Assembly (NCBI RefSeq): GCF_004135935.1 | Contig: NZ_CP025086.1 | Span: 2,914,001-2,978,000 of the forward strand | From: Methylovirgula ligni | GTDB lineage: Bacteria; Pseudomonadota; Alphaproteobacteria; Rhizobiales; Beijerinckiaceae | Direction: 5' to 3' | Length of the DNA stretch: 64,000 nt | Shown: positions 28,459 through 36,156 of the stretch, one piece after another | How the letters are laid out: each line of letters opens with the position of its first letter | Position numbering within the stretch: the first letter of the stretch is position 1 | The notes under the pieces: model-generated | Databases searched by the model: none | The model's input: the letters and a program-made list of their open reading frames with translations, nothing else | Told to the model about the DNA's origin: nothing | Made by a program: the position numbers and the translations under genes

Positions 28459-29496
28459 TTAGCTCCCGCTCTTCCCCGCGACCTGCGCCTCAGCAAACGT
28501 CGCCATGCCCGTGTGACAGGCAAGCGCCGCTTTGACTAAGCCCGCGGCCATCGCCGCGCCGCTCGCTTCGCCGAGCCGCATGCCGAGATCAAGTAGCGGC
28601 CGCTTGCCGAGGCGCGCCAGCACATTGGCATGCGCGCCATCGGCCGATTGATGTCCGGCGAGACAATGCGCGATAAGCTCCGGATCCTGCGCGTGAAGCA
28701 CCGCCGCAGCCGCGCAGGCGACATAGCCATCGAGCAGAATCGGGATGCCGGCACGCCGCGCGGCGACGATCGCCCCGGCCATCGCCGCGATCTCGCGTCC
28801 GCCCAGCCGGCGCAGCACTTCCAGCGGCTGCGAAAGATGCGCGCCATGCGCCGCCAGCGCGGCATCGATGGCCGCGATCTTGCGCGCGAGGCCGGCATCA
28901 TCGACGCCCGTGCCGCGCCCCGCCCAATAGGCTGGGAGTCCGCCATAAAGCGCCGCATAGATCGCCGCGGCGCTCGTCGTATTGCCGATGCCCATTTCGC
29001 CGATGGCGACGAGATCGGCATTTGCGGGGACGGCGGCCATACCCCGGGCGAAATGCGCGGTGGCCTCCGCCTCGCTCATCGCCGGAGCACGGGTGAAATC
29101 CTCCGTCGCCGTCGCAAGATCGAGCGGGACGACCTTCAGATCGAGGGCGAAGGCTTTGCAGATCTGGTTGATCGCGGCGCCGCCGGAGGCGAAATTATCG
29201 ACCATCGCCTGCGTGACCGACGGCGGATAGGCCGAGACGCCTTGCGCCACGACGCCGTGATTACCGGCGAAAATCAGCACCAGCGGGTGCTCCAGCGCCG
29301 GCATCTCGCGCCCCTGCCAGCGGGCCAGGAATTCGGCGATTTCTTCCAGACGGCCGAGGGAGCCCTGCGGCTTGGTCAATTCGGCCTGGCGTGCCCGCGC
29401 TGCGGCGGCGCTCGCCTCGGCGGGCGGGGGCAGATCGCGCAACAGGTAAAGAAGATCGGGAAAGGACCTGGGCGGTCCGGGAGGCAAGGAAGTCAT
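28459..29496 (-). CDS. cobT: Nicotinate-nucleotide:dimethylbenzimidazole phosphoribosyltransferase
   Basis: Activates the lower ligand of cobalamin by making alpha-ribazole phosphate. Motifs are TKPQGSLGRLEEIAEFLARWQG, FAGNHGVVAQGVSAYP, GEMGIGNTTSAAA and LLDGYVACAAAAVL, with the catalytic-base region near LDLGMRLGEASGAAMA. At 345 residues it is full length. The ATG at 29496 opens the protein before PPGPPRSF. No other cobalamin genes are close by, and no cobalamin riboswitch was recognised ahead of it. It diverges from the membrane glycosyltransferase gene. Confidence 0.94.
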   Translation of the reverse strand: MTSLPPGPPRSFPDLLYLLRDLPPPAEASAAAARARQAELTKPQGSLGRLEEIAEFLARWQGREMPALEHPLVLIFAGNHGVVAQGVSAYPPSVTQAMVDNFASGGAAINQICKAFALDLKVVPLDLATATEDFTRAPAMSEAEATAHFARGMAAVPANADLVAIGEMGIGNTTSAAAIYAALYGGLPAYWAGRGTGVDDAGLARKIAAIDAALAAHGAHLSQPLEVLRRLGGREIAAMAGAIVAARRAGIPILLDGYVACAAAAVLHAQDPELIAHCLAGHQSADGAHANVLARLGKRPLLDLGMRLGEASGAAMAAGLVKAALACHTGMATFAEAQVAGKSGS

Positions 29497-29565
29497 AAGC
29501 CTTACTGAATAGGCTTGCATCCCCGGGCGCAACCCTTGCGCCCATCACAATGATCGTGGAGCGCC

Positions 29566-31002
29566 GTGCTCAACGCCCGGATCGACATGAGGCCGAAGAC
29601 GCGCGCTACGCCGAATGGCGTGGCGATCGCGGTCGCGGGTCTGACTGTCCTCGGCCTGCTGCTGCGGCTTGCCTGCGCGCACGGCGATCTCTGGCTCGAT
29701 GAAATCTGGTCGCTGCGCAACCTGCAGCACCTCAAGAATGCCGGCGATATTCTCTGGCGCCTGCCGAACGACAACAACCACCTTCTCAACTCGCTCTGGT
29801 TGTGGCTCGTCGGCCCGGCTGCACCGACGGTTCTCGCCCGGCTGGAATCGATCGCCGTCGGCACGCTCACCATTCCCGTCGCAGCGAAATTTTGCGGACG
29901 CAGCGGCCCGGCGGCGGCTCTCACCGGCGCGGGCCTCGCCGCGGGCGGGGCGATCTTCGTTCAATATGGCTCGGAAGCGCGCGGCTACGCCGGTCTGCTG
30001 CTGATGATCTTCGTCGCCGCCGAGGCGCTCGAAAACATTCTCGAAGACTCGACGCCGCGCACACGGCTCGCCTTTGCCGGCGCGGTCGCGCTCGGGGCGC
30101 TGTTTCATCTGACGATGCTCGCCGCCGCCGCAACGCTGATCGCCGCGGCGGTGCTGCGGCTCGCCTATCGGGGACGGCCGCCGCGCGAAATCCTGATCGC
30201 CGGGCTCGATCTCGCACTGCTCGGTTTTCTCGGCGCCCTGCCTGCGCTCGGGCTTCTCGCGGCGAGCGTTCTCAATGCGCATCTGCTGCAGGAAGGTGCG
30301 CTCACGCCCTTCAGCCTCGCGGCGCTCGGCCATAGTCTCACGACGCTTTACGCGGCAACGCTCGGCCTCCCCTACGATCTGGCGCTGCCGCTCGCGCTGC
30401 TTGCCTGTGCGGGGCTGACCTTGGCCGCAGTCGTCCTGATCGCGTCCGAACGGCTGATCCTGCCGCTCACCTGTTTGCTGCTGCCGCCGTTGGTAGCAAC
30501 GCTCGTACAGGCACCGAACGTCCAATATGCGCGGTTCTTTCTCGTCGGCGTGCTCGGGCTCGTCATCCTCGCCAGCGATGTCATCGCCAGATTGTGGGAC
30601 GCACGGCGCCTGCTCGGCGTCTTTCTATTGGTGTTTCTTATGGCCTTGGGAAATTGCATTCACGTCGGGGAATTGTTCGTCTTCGGCCGTGGCAATATCC
30701 GGCCGCTCGTTGCGCGTATGGAAAGCCACGGCCCCGCCCGCTTCGCCACCAACATGCCGGTCGAGGTCTGGGTGAGCCTGAACTTCTACGACCCGCGCGG
30801 GATGCTCAGCGAGGTGCAGGCTCAGGATTGGTGCAGCCGGCCGCCGGATTGGTTCGTCCTCAGCGACCAGCCTGCCGCCGAGGCTTCGACGGCGACGTTC
30901 GGTCCGCCGCAATGCCGTACCCGCTACGCCCTCGACATGGTTATCCCGCGGGCCCCGCTCTCCGGCCTCCGGTTTGCGCTTTATCGGCGCGCGATCCCCT
31001 AA
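29566..31002 (+). CDS. Polytopic membrane glycosyltransferase-like protein (GT39/GT83 type)
   Basis: This 478-residue protein has about 10 hydrophobic segments. Near its N-terminus the motif HGDLWLDEIWSLRN carries the Asp/Glu pair of the first periplasmic loop, typical of GT-C fold glycosyltransferases (ArnT/PMT-like) that use polyprenyl-linked sugars. A second motif, NDNNHLLNSLWLWLVG, matches the family's Asn/His-containing loop. It ends with a soluble domain of about 100 residues (NMPVEVWVSLNFYDPRGML onwards) containing two cysteines. The GTG has a GGAGCGCC ribosome-binding site. Acceptor and sugar are unknown. Confidence 0.72.
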   Translation: MLNARIDMRPKTRATPNGVAIAVAGLTVLGLLLRLACAHGDLWLDEIWSLRNLQHLKNAGDILWRLPNDNNHLLNSLWLWLVGPAAPTVLARLESIAVGTLTIPVAAKFCGRSGPAAALTGAGLAAGGAIFVQYGSEARGYAGLLLMIFVAAEALENILEDSTPRTRLAFAGAVALGALFHLTMLAAAATLIAAAVLRLAYRGRPPREILIAGLDLALLGFLGALPALGLLAASVLNAHLLQEGALTPFSLAALGHSLTTLYAATLGLPYDLALPLALLACAGLTLAAVVLIASERLILPLTCLLLPPLVATLVQAPNVQYARFFLVGVLGLVILASDVIARLWDARRLLGVFLLVFLMALGNCIHVGELFVFGRGNIRPLVARMESHGPARFATNMPVEVWVSLNFYDPRGMLSEVQAQDWCSRPPDWFVLSDQPAAEASTATFGPPQCRTRYALDMVIPRAPLSGLRFALYRRAIP

Positions 31003-31148
31003 TCGCCTCCCGCCGCCGCGCCCAAAATCTTGCCAAATCGCAAAATCACGCGGATTTTCGCCTGTCATGGGCTATATTTCTATTAAATTTATGTAGTAAG
31101 TAGACTCTGGAAGGATTATCCTTACGGCCGCTGGGGTGGAGAATATTT

Positions 31149-31604
31149 ATGGACGCGACCGACCGAAAAATTCTGCAAATCGTGCAGACGGACTCGAGCT
31201 TGTCGATTGCCGCGATCGCGGCCAAGGTGGGATTGTCGCAGACGCCCTGCTGGAAACGCATCCAAAAGCTTGAAGCAGAGGGCGTCATCCGCCGCCGCAT
31301 CGCCCTGCTCGACCCGCAGAAACTTGGACTCGGCATCACAGTTTTCGTGACCATCGAGGTCGGCGAACATGCGCACGACAAGCTCGATCAATTTGCCCGG
31401 ACGATCTCGGCGATGGACGAAGTGCTCGATCTCTACCGCATGGCGGGAGATGTCGATTATCTGCTCAAGGTGATCGTCTCCGACACCAAAAGCTTCGATG
31501 CGTTTTACAAGCGCTTGATCGAAACGCTGCCGCTGAAGAAGGTGACGTCCCGCTTCGCGCTTGAAAGCATCAAGGCCGAGACAGCCCTGCCGATCCACGT
31601 CTGA
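31149..31604 (+). CDS. Lrp/AsnC-family transcriptional regulator
   Basis: The 151-residue regulator has an N-terminal helix-turn-helix (DRKILQIVQTDSSLSIAAIAAKVGLSQTPCWKRIQKLEAEGVI) and a C-terminal RAM/AsnC ligand domain (ITVFVTIEVGEHAHDKLDQF to DVDYLLKVIVSDTKSFDAFY). Family members respond to amino acids, often leucine, lysine or cysteine. It lies at the edge of the encapsulin-sulfur locus and could sense cysteine or methionine there, but this is inference from position only. It is followed by a perfect 13-bp hairpin. Confidence 0.93.
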   Translation: MDATDRKILQIVQTDSSLSIAAIAAKVGLSQTPCWKRIQKLEAEGVIRRRIALLDPQKLGLGITVFVTIEVGEHAHDKLDQFARTISAMDEVLDLYRMAGDVDYLLKVIVSDTKSFDAFYKRLIETLPLKKVTSRFALESIKAETALPIHV

Positions 31605-31608
31605 AGTG

Positions 31609-31641
31609 CTCATCGGCCAGACGAGTCATCTGGCCGATGAG
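31609..31641 (+). terminator. Perfect 13-bp hairpin after the Lrp gene
   Basis: CTCATCGGCCAGA pairs fully with TCTGGCCGATGAG around a 7-base loop, five bases after the stop codon. The T-run is weak, so it may be a Rho-assisted terminator or a stabiliser. The symmetry would also suit ending the opposing His-rich gene. Confidence 0.7.
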
Positions 31642-31704
31642 AAATCGCGTCAATTCAGGATGTCAGGTTGCCGCATACTGGCAACCCGCCTTCACAACGA
31701 TCGC

Positions 31705-32127
31705 TCAATAAGCGACCGGCGGCGGCGCGCCGAAAGCCGACCCGACGACATAGAACGGAAATTCCACAGCCTGTGCGATCACGTGAACCGGAGCGCCGAT
31801 GAAGATCAGCGGGTTGGTCGCGGGGTCTCCATAGGCCGGGAACACCGTATTCACGGCACGGAACGGAAAGCTCACCGCAGTGGCCGCGATATAGTTCGGG
31901 CCGGTGATCACCGGCGCGGGGCCGTGCCAGGGGTCTGGCGCCGCCGCGACAGCGGCATAGTGACGATGATGCTTGGTGACCGTCAGGGGGCGATCGTCAT
32001 AGGCCGCGTGATAGTGGTGATGGTGATGATGATAGTATTCGTGCGCCTGCGCGGCGGAAGCCCCATAGAGGGCAGCAGCGGCGGTGGCACCAAGGCCAAC
32101 GGCTAATTTCAGGAACTTGGACTGCAT
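31705..32127 (-). CDS. Exported His-rich protein
   Basis: The 140-residue protein starts with a Sec signal peptide (KFLKLAVGLGATAAAALYGASAAQA). Directly after the cleavage site comes a histidine run, EYYHHHHHHYHAAYDD, then KHHRHY. The remainder is hydrophobic and Pro-rich without recognised motifs, ending FGAPPPVAY. The His cluster could bind Ni, Cu, Zn or Co in the periplasm, but the protein is not placed in a known family. The start is supported by AAGGGGAG upstream; the longer frame to 32208 is rejected. Confidence 0.75.
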   Translation of the reverse strand: MQSKFLKLAVGLGATAAAALYGASAAQAHEYYHHHHHHYHAAYDDRPLTVTKHHRHYAAVAAAPDPWHGPAPVITGPNYIAATAVSFPFRAVNTVFPAYGDPATNPLIFIGAPVHVIAQAVEFPFYVVGSAFGAPPPVAY

Positions 32128-32235
32128 CAAAAACTCCCCTTGGTCAGATGGAGAGCCCTGAACGCCGAATGCGGTAACAAAGAGGCCACCTTGTGGAAGC
32201 CCCTTCACTATCGCGTCATGGTTATCGCTTGATGA

Positions 32236-34425
32236 TTATCTTTTGACGCGTCCGGCCTGAATCCGGTGCAGCGTCGCGACGAGAAGATCGACATCGTCCT
32301 TGGTGTTGTAGAACGCCAGCGACGGCCGCACGGTTGTCTCCACGCCGAAGCGGCGCAGGATCGGCTGCGCGCAATGGTGCCCCGCCCGCACCGCGATGCC
32401 TTCCTGATTCAGCGCCTTGCCGACATCCTCGCTGCGGCAGCCGTCGAGCACGAAGGAGAGTACGCTCGCTTTGTCTTTCGCCGTGCCAATCATGGTGAGG
32501 CCCGGCACCGTCAGCATTTTCTCCGTCGCATAGACAAGCAGTTCATGCTCGTAACGGTCGATGATCTCGCGGCCGATCGATTCCACATAGTCGATCGCTG
32601 CGCCGAGGCCCACCGCATCGGCGATATTGCCTGTGCCGGCCTCGAAGCGGTTCGGCGGCGGCTGATAAATCGTCTTCTCGAAAGTGACGTCGGCGATCAT
32701 GTTACCGCCGCCCTGCCAGGGCGGCATATGCGCCAGCACATCCGGCTTGCCATAGACGACACCGATGCCGGTCGGCCCGAAAACCTTATGGCCCGAGAAG
32801 ACGAAGAAATCGCAATCGATCGTCTGCACATCGACCGGCATATGCGAGACCGATTGCGCACCATCGACCAGCACGCAGGCGCCATAGCGGTGCGCGATCG
32901 CCGTCATCTCCTGGACCGGCACGATCGTGCCGAGCGCGTTCGAGACCTGCGGCATGGCGACGATGCGCGTGCGCGGTCCGAGCAGGCGCTCGTATTCTTC
33001 GAGGATCACCTGCCCCGTATTATCGACCGGCGCGACGCGCAGCTTGGCACCGGTGGCACCGCAAAGCTGCTGCCAGGGAACGATATTGGCGTGATGCTCC
33101 AGCCAAGTGATGACGATCTCATCGCCTTCCTTGACGTTGCGGCCGCCCCAGGCTTTGGCGACGAGGTTGATACCCTCGGTCGCGCCGCGAACGAAGATGA
33201 TGTCGCGCTCGGAGCCCGCATTCAGAAAGCGCGCCGTCTTCTGCCGCGCCACCTCATAAGCATCGGTCGCGCGTGCGGCGAGATCGTGCGCGGCGCGATG
33301 GATGTTGGAATTCTCGTGTTCGTAGAAATAGCTGATGCGGTCGATGACCGATTGCGGCTTCTGCGTCGTCGCGGCGTTGTCGAGCCAGACGAGCGGCTTG
33401 CCGTGCACTTTTTCCTGCAGGATCGGGAAGTCGCGCTTGACTGTATAGGGGTCGAAGGGCCGCGTCGAAGAGCCGAGGTCGACGGCGGCGGGCGCTGTTT
33501 CCAACGCAACGATTTGTGGCGAGAAGCTTGCGGGCGCCTGTGCTGGCGCCGCGGGAGCTGTCGCACCATTCTGCGGCGTCGTCTCGGTCGCTGCGGCGGA
33601 CTTCGCCGGGCCGAGGAAATAAAACGCTTCGCCCGGCACATGCGCATCGGGAACGCCGGGGCTATCCGGCACATGCGGAATATTGACCGGCGCCTGCGGC
33701 GTTTGCGGAGCGGCGGCGCTCGGCCAACCAAAGCTTTGCGGAAGCTCCGGCGCGGCCGGCCTTGCGCTTGGGATAGACGCGTCAGCCCCCTGCGGTATCT
33801 GCGGGGATATTCCCGGCGCATCGGGCAGACGGGCGGCGGGTGCCGTGTCCGGCAACGACGGCGACACTGATGGTGTTGGCGCGGCCGGGACCGCGGCAAG
33901 ATCGAGGTCGCGTCGCGCCAGTGCATTGTCGTCGAGAAAGTAGGGCGAATCCTTCGGCGGCGTATTGAACGGCGACGGCGTCAAATCCTGAGCGCCGAAG
34001 GCCGATGCAAGATGCTCCTTCGGCACGAAGGAGGTGAATTCGGCGAGATGCGCCAACGGGCCCGCGGCATCGAGATCGCCGGGCGCATTCGGCGCGAAGC
34101 CGCCTGCGGTCGAACCCGGCTGTGGCACATCGGGCAGACCATGCGGCGCGGCCGGTGTTGTCGGCGCGGAAATGTTTGGCGTCGGCACGACCGAGGCAAT
34201 GGTCGTCGGCGGAAAGTCCGGCGGTCCAAATGGCAGCGCCGCGGGGATGAGCGGGGCGGCGCTGGTCACGACCGAAGGCGCCGGCACCATATTGGGGCTC
34301 GGCGGCACGAGCGGCATACCCGGCGAATCCCGCGTCGGAATCGGGCCGTCCGGCGGGGTACGGAAGAAGTAATTGGCGAGCTGCGCGATCAGGTTCGGAT
34401 CGGGCGCGGACGGTGCCGAAGGCAT
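32236..34425 (-). CDS. Encapsulin cargo: SufS-type cysteine desulfurase with long N-terminal extension
   Basis: The 729-residue protein has two parts. Residues about 1-320 are Pro/Ala-rich and probably disordered, with scattered hydrophobic motifs: NLIAQLANYFF (11-21), SPYFL (160-164) and AFYFL (267-271). Residues 322-729 are a complete SufS/CsdA-type cysteine desulfurase with LDNAATTQKP, the LEHHANIVPW loop, PLP lysine K547 in FSGHKVFGPTG and persulfide cysteine C685 in RAGHHCAQP. Such desulfurases with an extra N-terminal domain are the known cargo of family 2A encapsulins, where the extension targets the enzyme into the shell. It lies 65 bases behind the shell gene on the same strand. It takes sulfur from cysteine, releasing alanine. 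AGGG precedes the ATG. Confidence 0.94.
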   Translation of the reverse strand: MPSAPSAPDPNLIAQLANYFFRTPPDGPIPTRDSPGMPLVPPSPNMVPAPSVVTSAAPLIPAALPFGPPDFPPTTIASVVPTPNISAPTTPAAPHGLPDVPQPGSTAGGFAPNAPGDLDAAGPLAHLAEFTSFVPKEHLASAFGAQDLTPSPFNTPPKDSPYFLDDNALARRDLDLAAVPAAPTPSVSPSLPDTAPAARLPDAPGISPQIPQGADASIPSARPAAPELPQSFGWPSAAAPQTPQAPVNIPHVPDSPGVPDAHVPGEAFYFLGPAKSAAATETTPQNGATAPAAPAQAPASFSPQIVALETAPAAVDLGSSTRPFDPYTVKRDFPILQEKVHGKPLVWLDNAATTQKPQSVIDRISYFYEHENSNIHRAAHDLAARATDAYEVARQKTARFLNAGSERDIIFVRGATEGINLVAKAWGGRNVKEGDEIVITWLEHHANIVPWQQLCGATGAKLRVAPVDNTGQVILEEYERLLGPRTRIVAMPQVSNALGTIVPVQEMTAIAHRYGACVLVDGAQSVSHMPVDVQTIDCDFFVFSGHKVFGPTGIGVVYGKPDVLAHMPPWQGGGNMIADVTFEKTIYQPPPNRFEAGTGNIADAVGLGAAIDYVESIGREIIDRYEHELLVYATEKMLTVPGLTMIGTAKDKASVLSFVLDGCRSEDVGKALNQEGIAVRAGHHCAQPILRRFGVETTVRPSLAFYNTKDDVDLLVATLHRIQAGRVKR

Positions 34426-34446
34426 GGGCTGACCCTATTGATTCCG

Positions 34447-34469
34447 TCCGGCGGCACGCGGCCGCCGGA
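34447..34469 (-). promoter_or_regulatory. Stem-loop between shell and cargo genes
   Basis: A perfect 9-bp stem (TCCGGCGGC with GCCGCCGGA, 5-base loop) occupies the shell-cargo gap. No T-run follows on the transcribed strand. It could protect the 3' end of the shell message or thin out read-through, favouring shell over cargo. Confidence 0.55.
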
Positions 34470-34490
34470 TCCTTGGCGCGGTATAAAAGC

Positions 34491-35447
34491 TTAGGCGTAG
34501 TTAAACGGATATTGGTGGTACTTGCCCACCTCGACCCCTTCGAGAACGCCGAGCGCATCATCCGTAAGGACGGCCGCCGAACAATAAAGCGAGATCAGGT
34601 AGGACGCGACCGCCTTGCGGTTGATGCCCATGAAACGCACCGAAAGGCTCGGCGCGACCTCGCCCGGAATGCCCGGCTGGAACAGGCCGACGACGCCCTG
34701 CTTCTTCTCGCCCGTGCGCAGCAAGAGGATGTTGGTCTTGCCGGCTTCGTCGATATAGAGTTTGTCGCTCGGGATCAGCGGCAGGCCGCGCCAGGTGATG
34801 AAGGGCGAGCCGAACAGCGTAACCGTGGGCGGCGGCACGCCCCGGCGCGTGCATTCACGGCCGAAGGCCGCAATCGCGCGCGGGTGCGCGAGGAAGAAAG
34901 CCGGCTCTTTCCAGACCTTGGTGATAAGCTCGTCAAGATCGTCCGGCGTCGGCGCCCCGCCGCGCGTCGAAATCTTCATCGACGGATGCGCATTGGTCAA
35001 CAGGCCGTACTCGCGATTGTTGATGAGCTCGGCTTCCTGCTTCTCCTTGACCTTTTCGACGAGCAGGCGAACCTGCTCCTGAATCTGATCGTAGGGATGG
35101 CTGTAAAGGTCGGAGACGCGGGTCTGCACATCGAGCACGGTCGACACCGCATTGAGCGAATATTCGCGCGGCGTGGCCTCGTAATCGACGAAGGTCAGCG
35201 GCAGGTCCGAATCAATGTCGCGGCGCGGACTGCAAGCGACATCGGCATCTGCCAGGGAATCATCCTCACGGACCTTGTTGAGCCGGTAAATGCCAGCTTC
35301 GACCGGCGTCCAAGGCAGGAAAGAAACGAGCCAGCGGGGTGTAATCCCGGACCACTGCGCCCGCGTCTTGGTGGCATTCGCGAGTTGCCTGGCTGCAGCC
35401 TCGCTTAAGGTTCGACGGACATGGGGTTCTTCGGTTTCGTCGGGCAT
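34491..35447 (-). CDS. srpI: Family 2A encapsulin shell protein (SrpI type)
   Basis: The 318-residue protein matches the HK97-fold family 2A encapsulin, SrpI of Synechococcus, throughout: ARQLANATKT, ITPRWLVSFLPWTPVEAGIYRLNKV, KVKEKQEAELINNREYGLL, APTPDDLDELITKVWK, GVPPPTVTLFG, FITWRGLPLIPSDKL, QGVVGLFQPGIPGE and LSVRFMGIN. No cyclic-nucleotide-binding domain is present, so it is 2A rather than 2B. The shell is expected to self-assemble and enclose the desulfurase encoded just downstream; relatives are reported to store elemental sulfur. AGGAG precedes the ATG. It is the first gene of the minus-strand pair and faces the sulfur-assimilation genes across a 438-base control region. Confidence 0.97.
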   Translation of the reverse strand: MPDETEEPHVRRTLSEAAARQLANATKTRAQWSGITPRWLVSFLPWTPVEAGIYRLNKVREDDSLADADVACSPRRDIDSDLPLTFVDYEATPREYSLNAVSTVLDVQTRVSDLYSHPYDQIQEQVRLLVEKVKEKQEAELINNREYGLLTNAHPSMKISTRGGAPTPDDLDELITKVWKEPAFFLAHPRAIAAFGRECTRRGVPPPTVTLFGSPFITWRGLPLIPSDKLYIDEAGKTNILLLRTGEKKQGVVGLFQPGIPGEVAPSLSVRFMGINRKAVASYLISLYCSAAVLTDDALGVLEGVEVGKYHQYPFNYA

Positions 35448-35502
35448 TCACCGGCTCCTGGACAAAGTTGAAGAAGCTTGAGTAGAAGAATATTCCAATA
35501 TG

Positions 35503-35519
35503 GTAGAATTATGTTCTAC
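35503..35519. promoter_or_regulatory. Inverted repeat in the shell-gene leader
   Basis: GTAGAA and TTCTAC form a perfect 6-bp inverted repeat with a 5-base spacer, about 55 bases before the shell start. GAATATTC palindromes lie nearby at 35488 and again at 35628. It is either an operator or an RNA hairpin; the binding protein is unknown. Confidence 0.45.
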
Positions 35520-35538
35520 ATATATGCTTCCACAATTC

Positions 35539-35595
35539 TTGCGAACGAGGGCTCTATTACAGCCCCTCCATAATATTCGCAAGATACTGTTTCAA
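35539..35595 (-). promoter_or_regulatory. Predicted promoter and operator of the shell-cargo operon
   Basis: On the minus strand, TTGAAA (35590-35595) and TATGGA (35567-35572) are 17 bases apart, a sigma70-like pair about 110 bases before the shell start. The spacer overlaps one half of an inverted repeat, TTGCGAA (35539-35545) and TTCGCAA (35576-35582), whose interior also folds (GGGCT/AGCCC). A regulator bound there would block the promoter. Confidence 0.5.
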
Positions 35596-35672
35596 TATAT
35601 ACTTTTCTATGTTTTTTATTGACTAGAGAATATTCTTCGCATTAACGCCGGACATTCTCCAGCGTATATTAG

Positions 35673-35700
35673 TTGACAATTTTTGTAGAGTATATATGGT
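35673..35700 (+). promoter_or_regulatory. Predicted plus-strand promoter of the sulfur-assimilation genes
   Basis: A consensus TTGACA (35673-35678) is followed after 16 bases by TATGGT (35695-35700) in an AT-rich setting. Transcription would start near 35707, just ahead of the structured leader. The opposite promoter lies about 80 bases away. Confidence 0.55.
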
Positions 35701-35715
35701 TGACGGATAAAAGCT

Positions 35716-35871
35716 GCGTCGCTCTCTAAAATGCGACGCCCAAAGAGGCCCCCTTGAAGTCTTCGCTCCGATTGATCTTTGCGTGTTGTTGTCCGGCCTT
35801 TGCGCCGCGCGAATCTTCGCGCCCTGCCCGGACCTAACCAATTATCGGCGCTGATCGCCGCGAAGTTTTTT
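35716..35871 (+). promoter_or_regulatory. Structured leader: possible riboswitch or attenuator
   Basis: Three elements follow each other. First, stem GCGTCGC/GCGACGC (35716-35722 with 35733-35739) has loop bases CTCT (35724-35727) that can pair with AGAG at 35744-35747, an H-type pseudoknot. Second, a hairpin closed by GTCCGG/CCGGAC (35791-35833) encloses GCGCGA/TCGCGC. Third, CGGCG/CGCCG (35846-35860) is followed five bases later by six T, resembling a weak terminator 15 bases before the first ATG. This layout resembles a ligand-sensing leader; it does not clearly match a riboswitch class that I can recall, including SAM-II. Confidence 0.4.
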
Positions 35872-35885
35872 AAAGGGTTTCAAAG

Positions 35886-36104
35886 ATGTCAGACGCTTAT
35901 GTTGTCCAGGTTAGCGGACTCACCGCGGGAATCGTCGTCCGCGACGCCTCCGCTGAGACGTTCAGCTTTTTCGCTGCCACACATCGTTTCAATGCTCTCG
36001 AAGGCCAGCAATTCGCCGAGCCCTACGCGGCCGAGCGCGCCGCGCGCCAATTGATTGCGCGCCGCGATTCCCTGCCGGGACCGGAGTTGCATCACACCTC
36101 CTAA
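35886..36104 (+). CDS. Small protein in the encapsulin/sulfur locus, function unknown
   Basis: A 72-residue acidic-to-neutral protein with no signal peptide, membrane segment or cysteine. The N-terminal half predicts beta strands (YVVQVSGLTAGIVVRD, ETFSFFAATHRF) and the second half a helix (AERAARQLIARRDSL). It has an AAAGGG ribosome-binding site and good codon use, so it is a real gene. It is first in the plus-strand unit, 52 bases before the sulfhydrylase gene. I do not recognise it. Possible roles are a shell- or desulfurase-binding factor or a regulator of the pathway. Confidence 0.75.
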   Translation: MSDAYVVQVSGLTAGIVVRDASAETFSFFAATHRFNALEGQQFAEPYAAERAARQLIARRDSLPGPELHHTS

Positions 36105-36156
36105 CCAACGGAACGACGCAAGCTTCCAGGTTCAAACTTCGCGATTGGAGCAAGCC

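Noticed and set aside
29497-29565. Cobalamin riboswitch ahead of cobT
   Set aside because: The leader is about 70 bases, shared with a divergent gene, and shows no B12-box-like sequence.
32266-33870. 534-codon open frame on the plus strand opposite the encapsulin cargo gene
   Set aside because: It is antisense to a gene with intact catalytic motifs, its sequence is Arg-rich and without family features, and such shadows are common at this GC content.
32236-34425. Treating the N-terminal 320 residues of the desulfurase as a frame error or separate gene
   Set aside because: The frame is continuous with a proper start, and a long disordered extension is the known architecture of family 2A encapsulin cargo.
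35716-35748. Calling the pseudoknot a SAM-II riboswitch
   Set aside because: The topology is similar, but I cannot match conserved positions from memory, so it is only reported as a structured leader.
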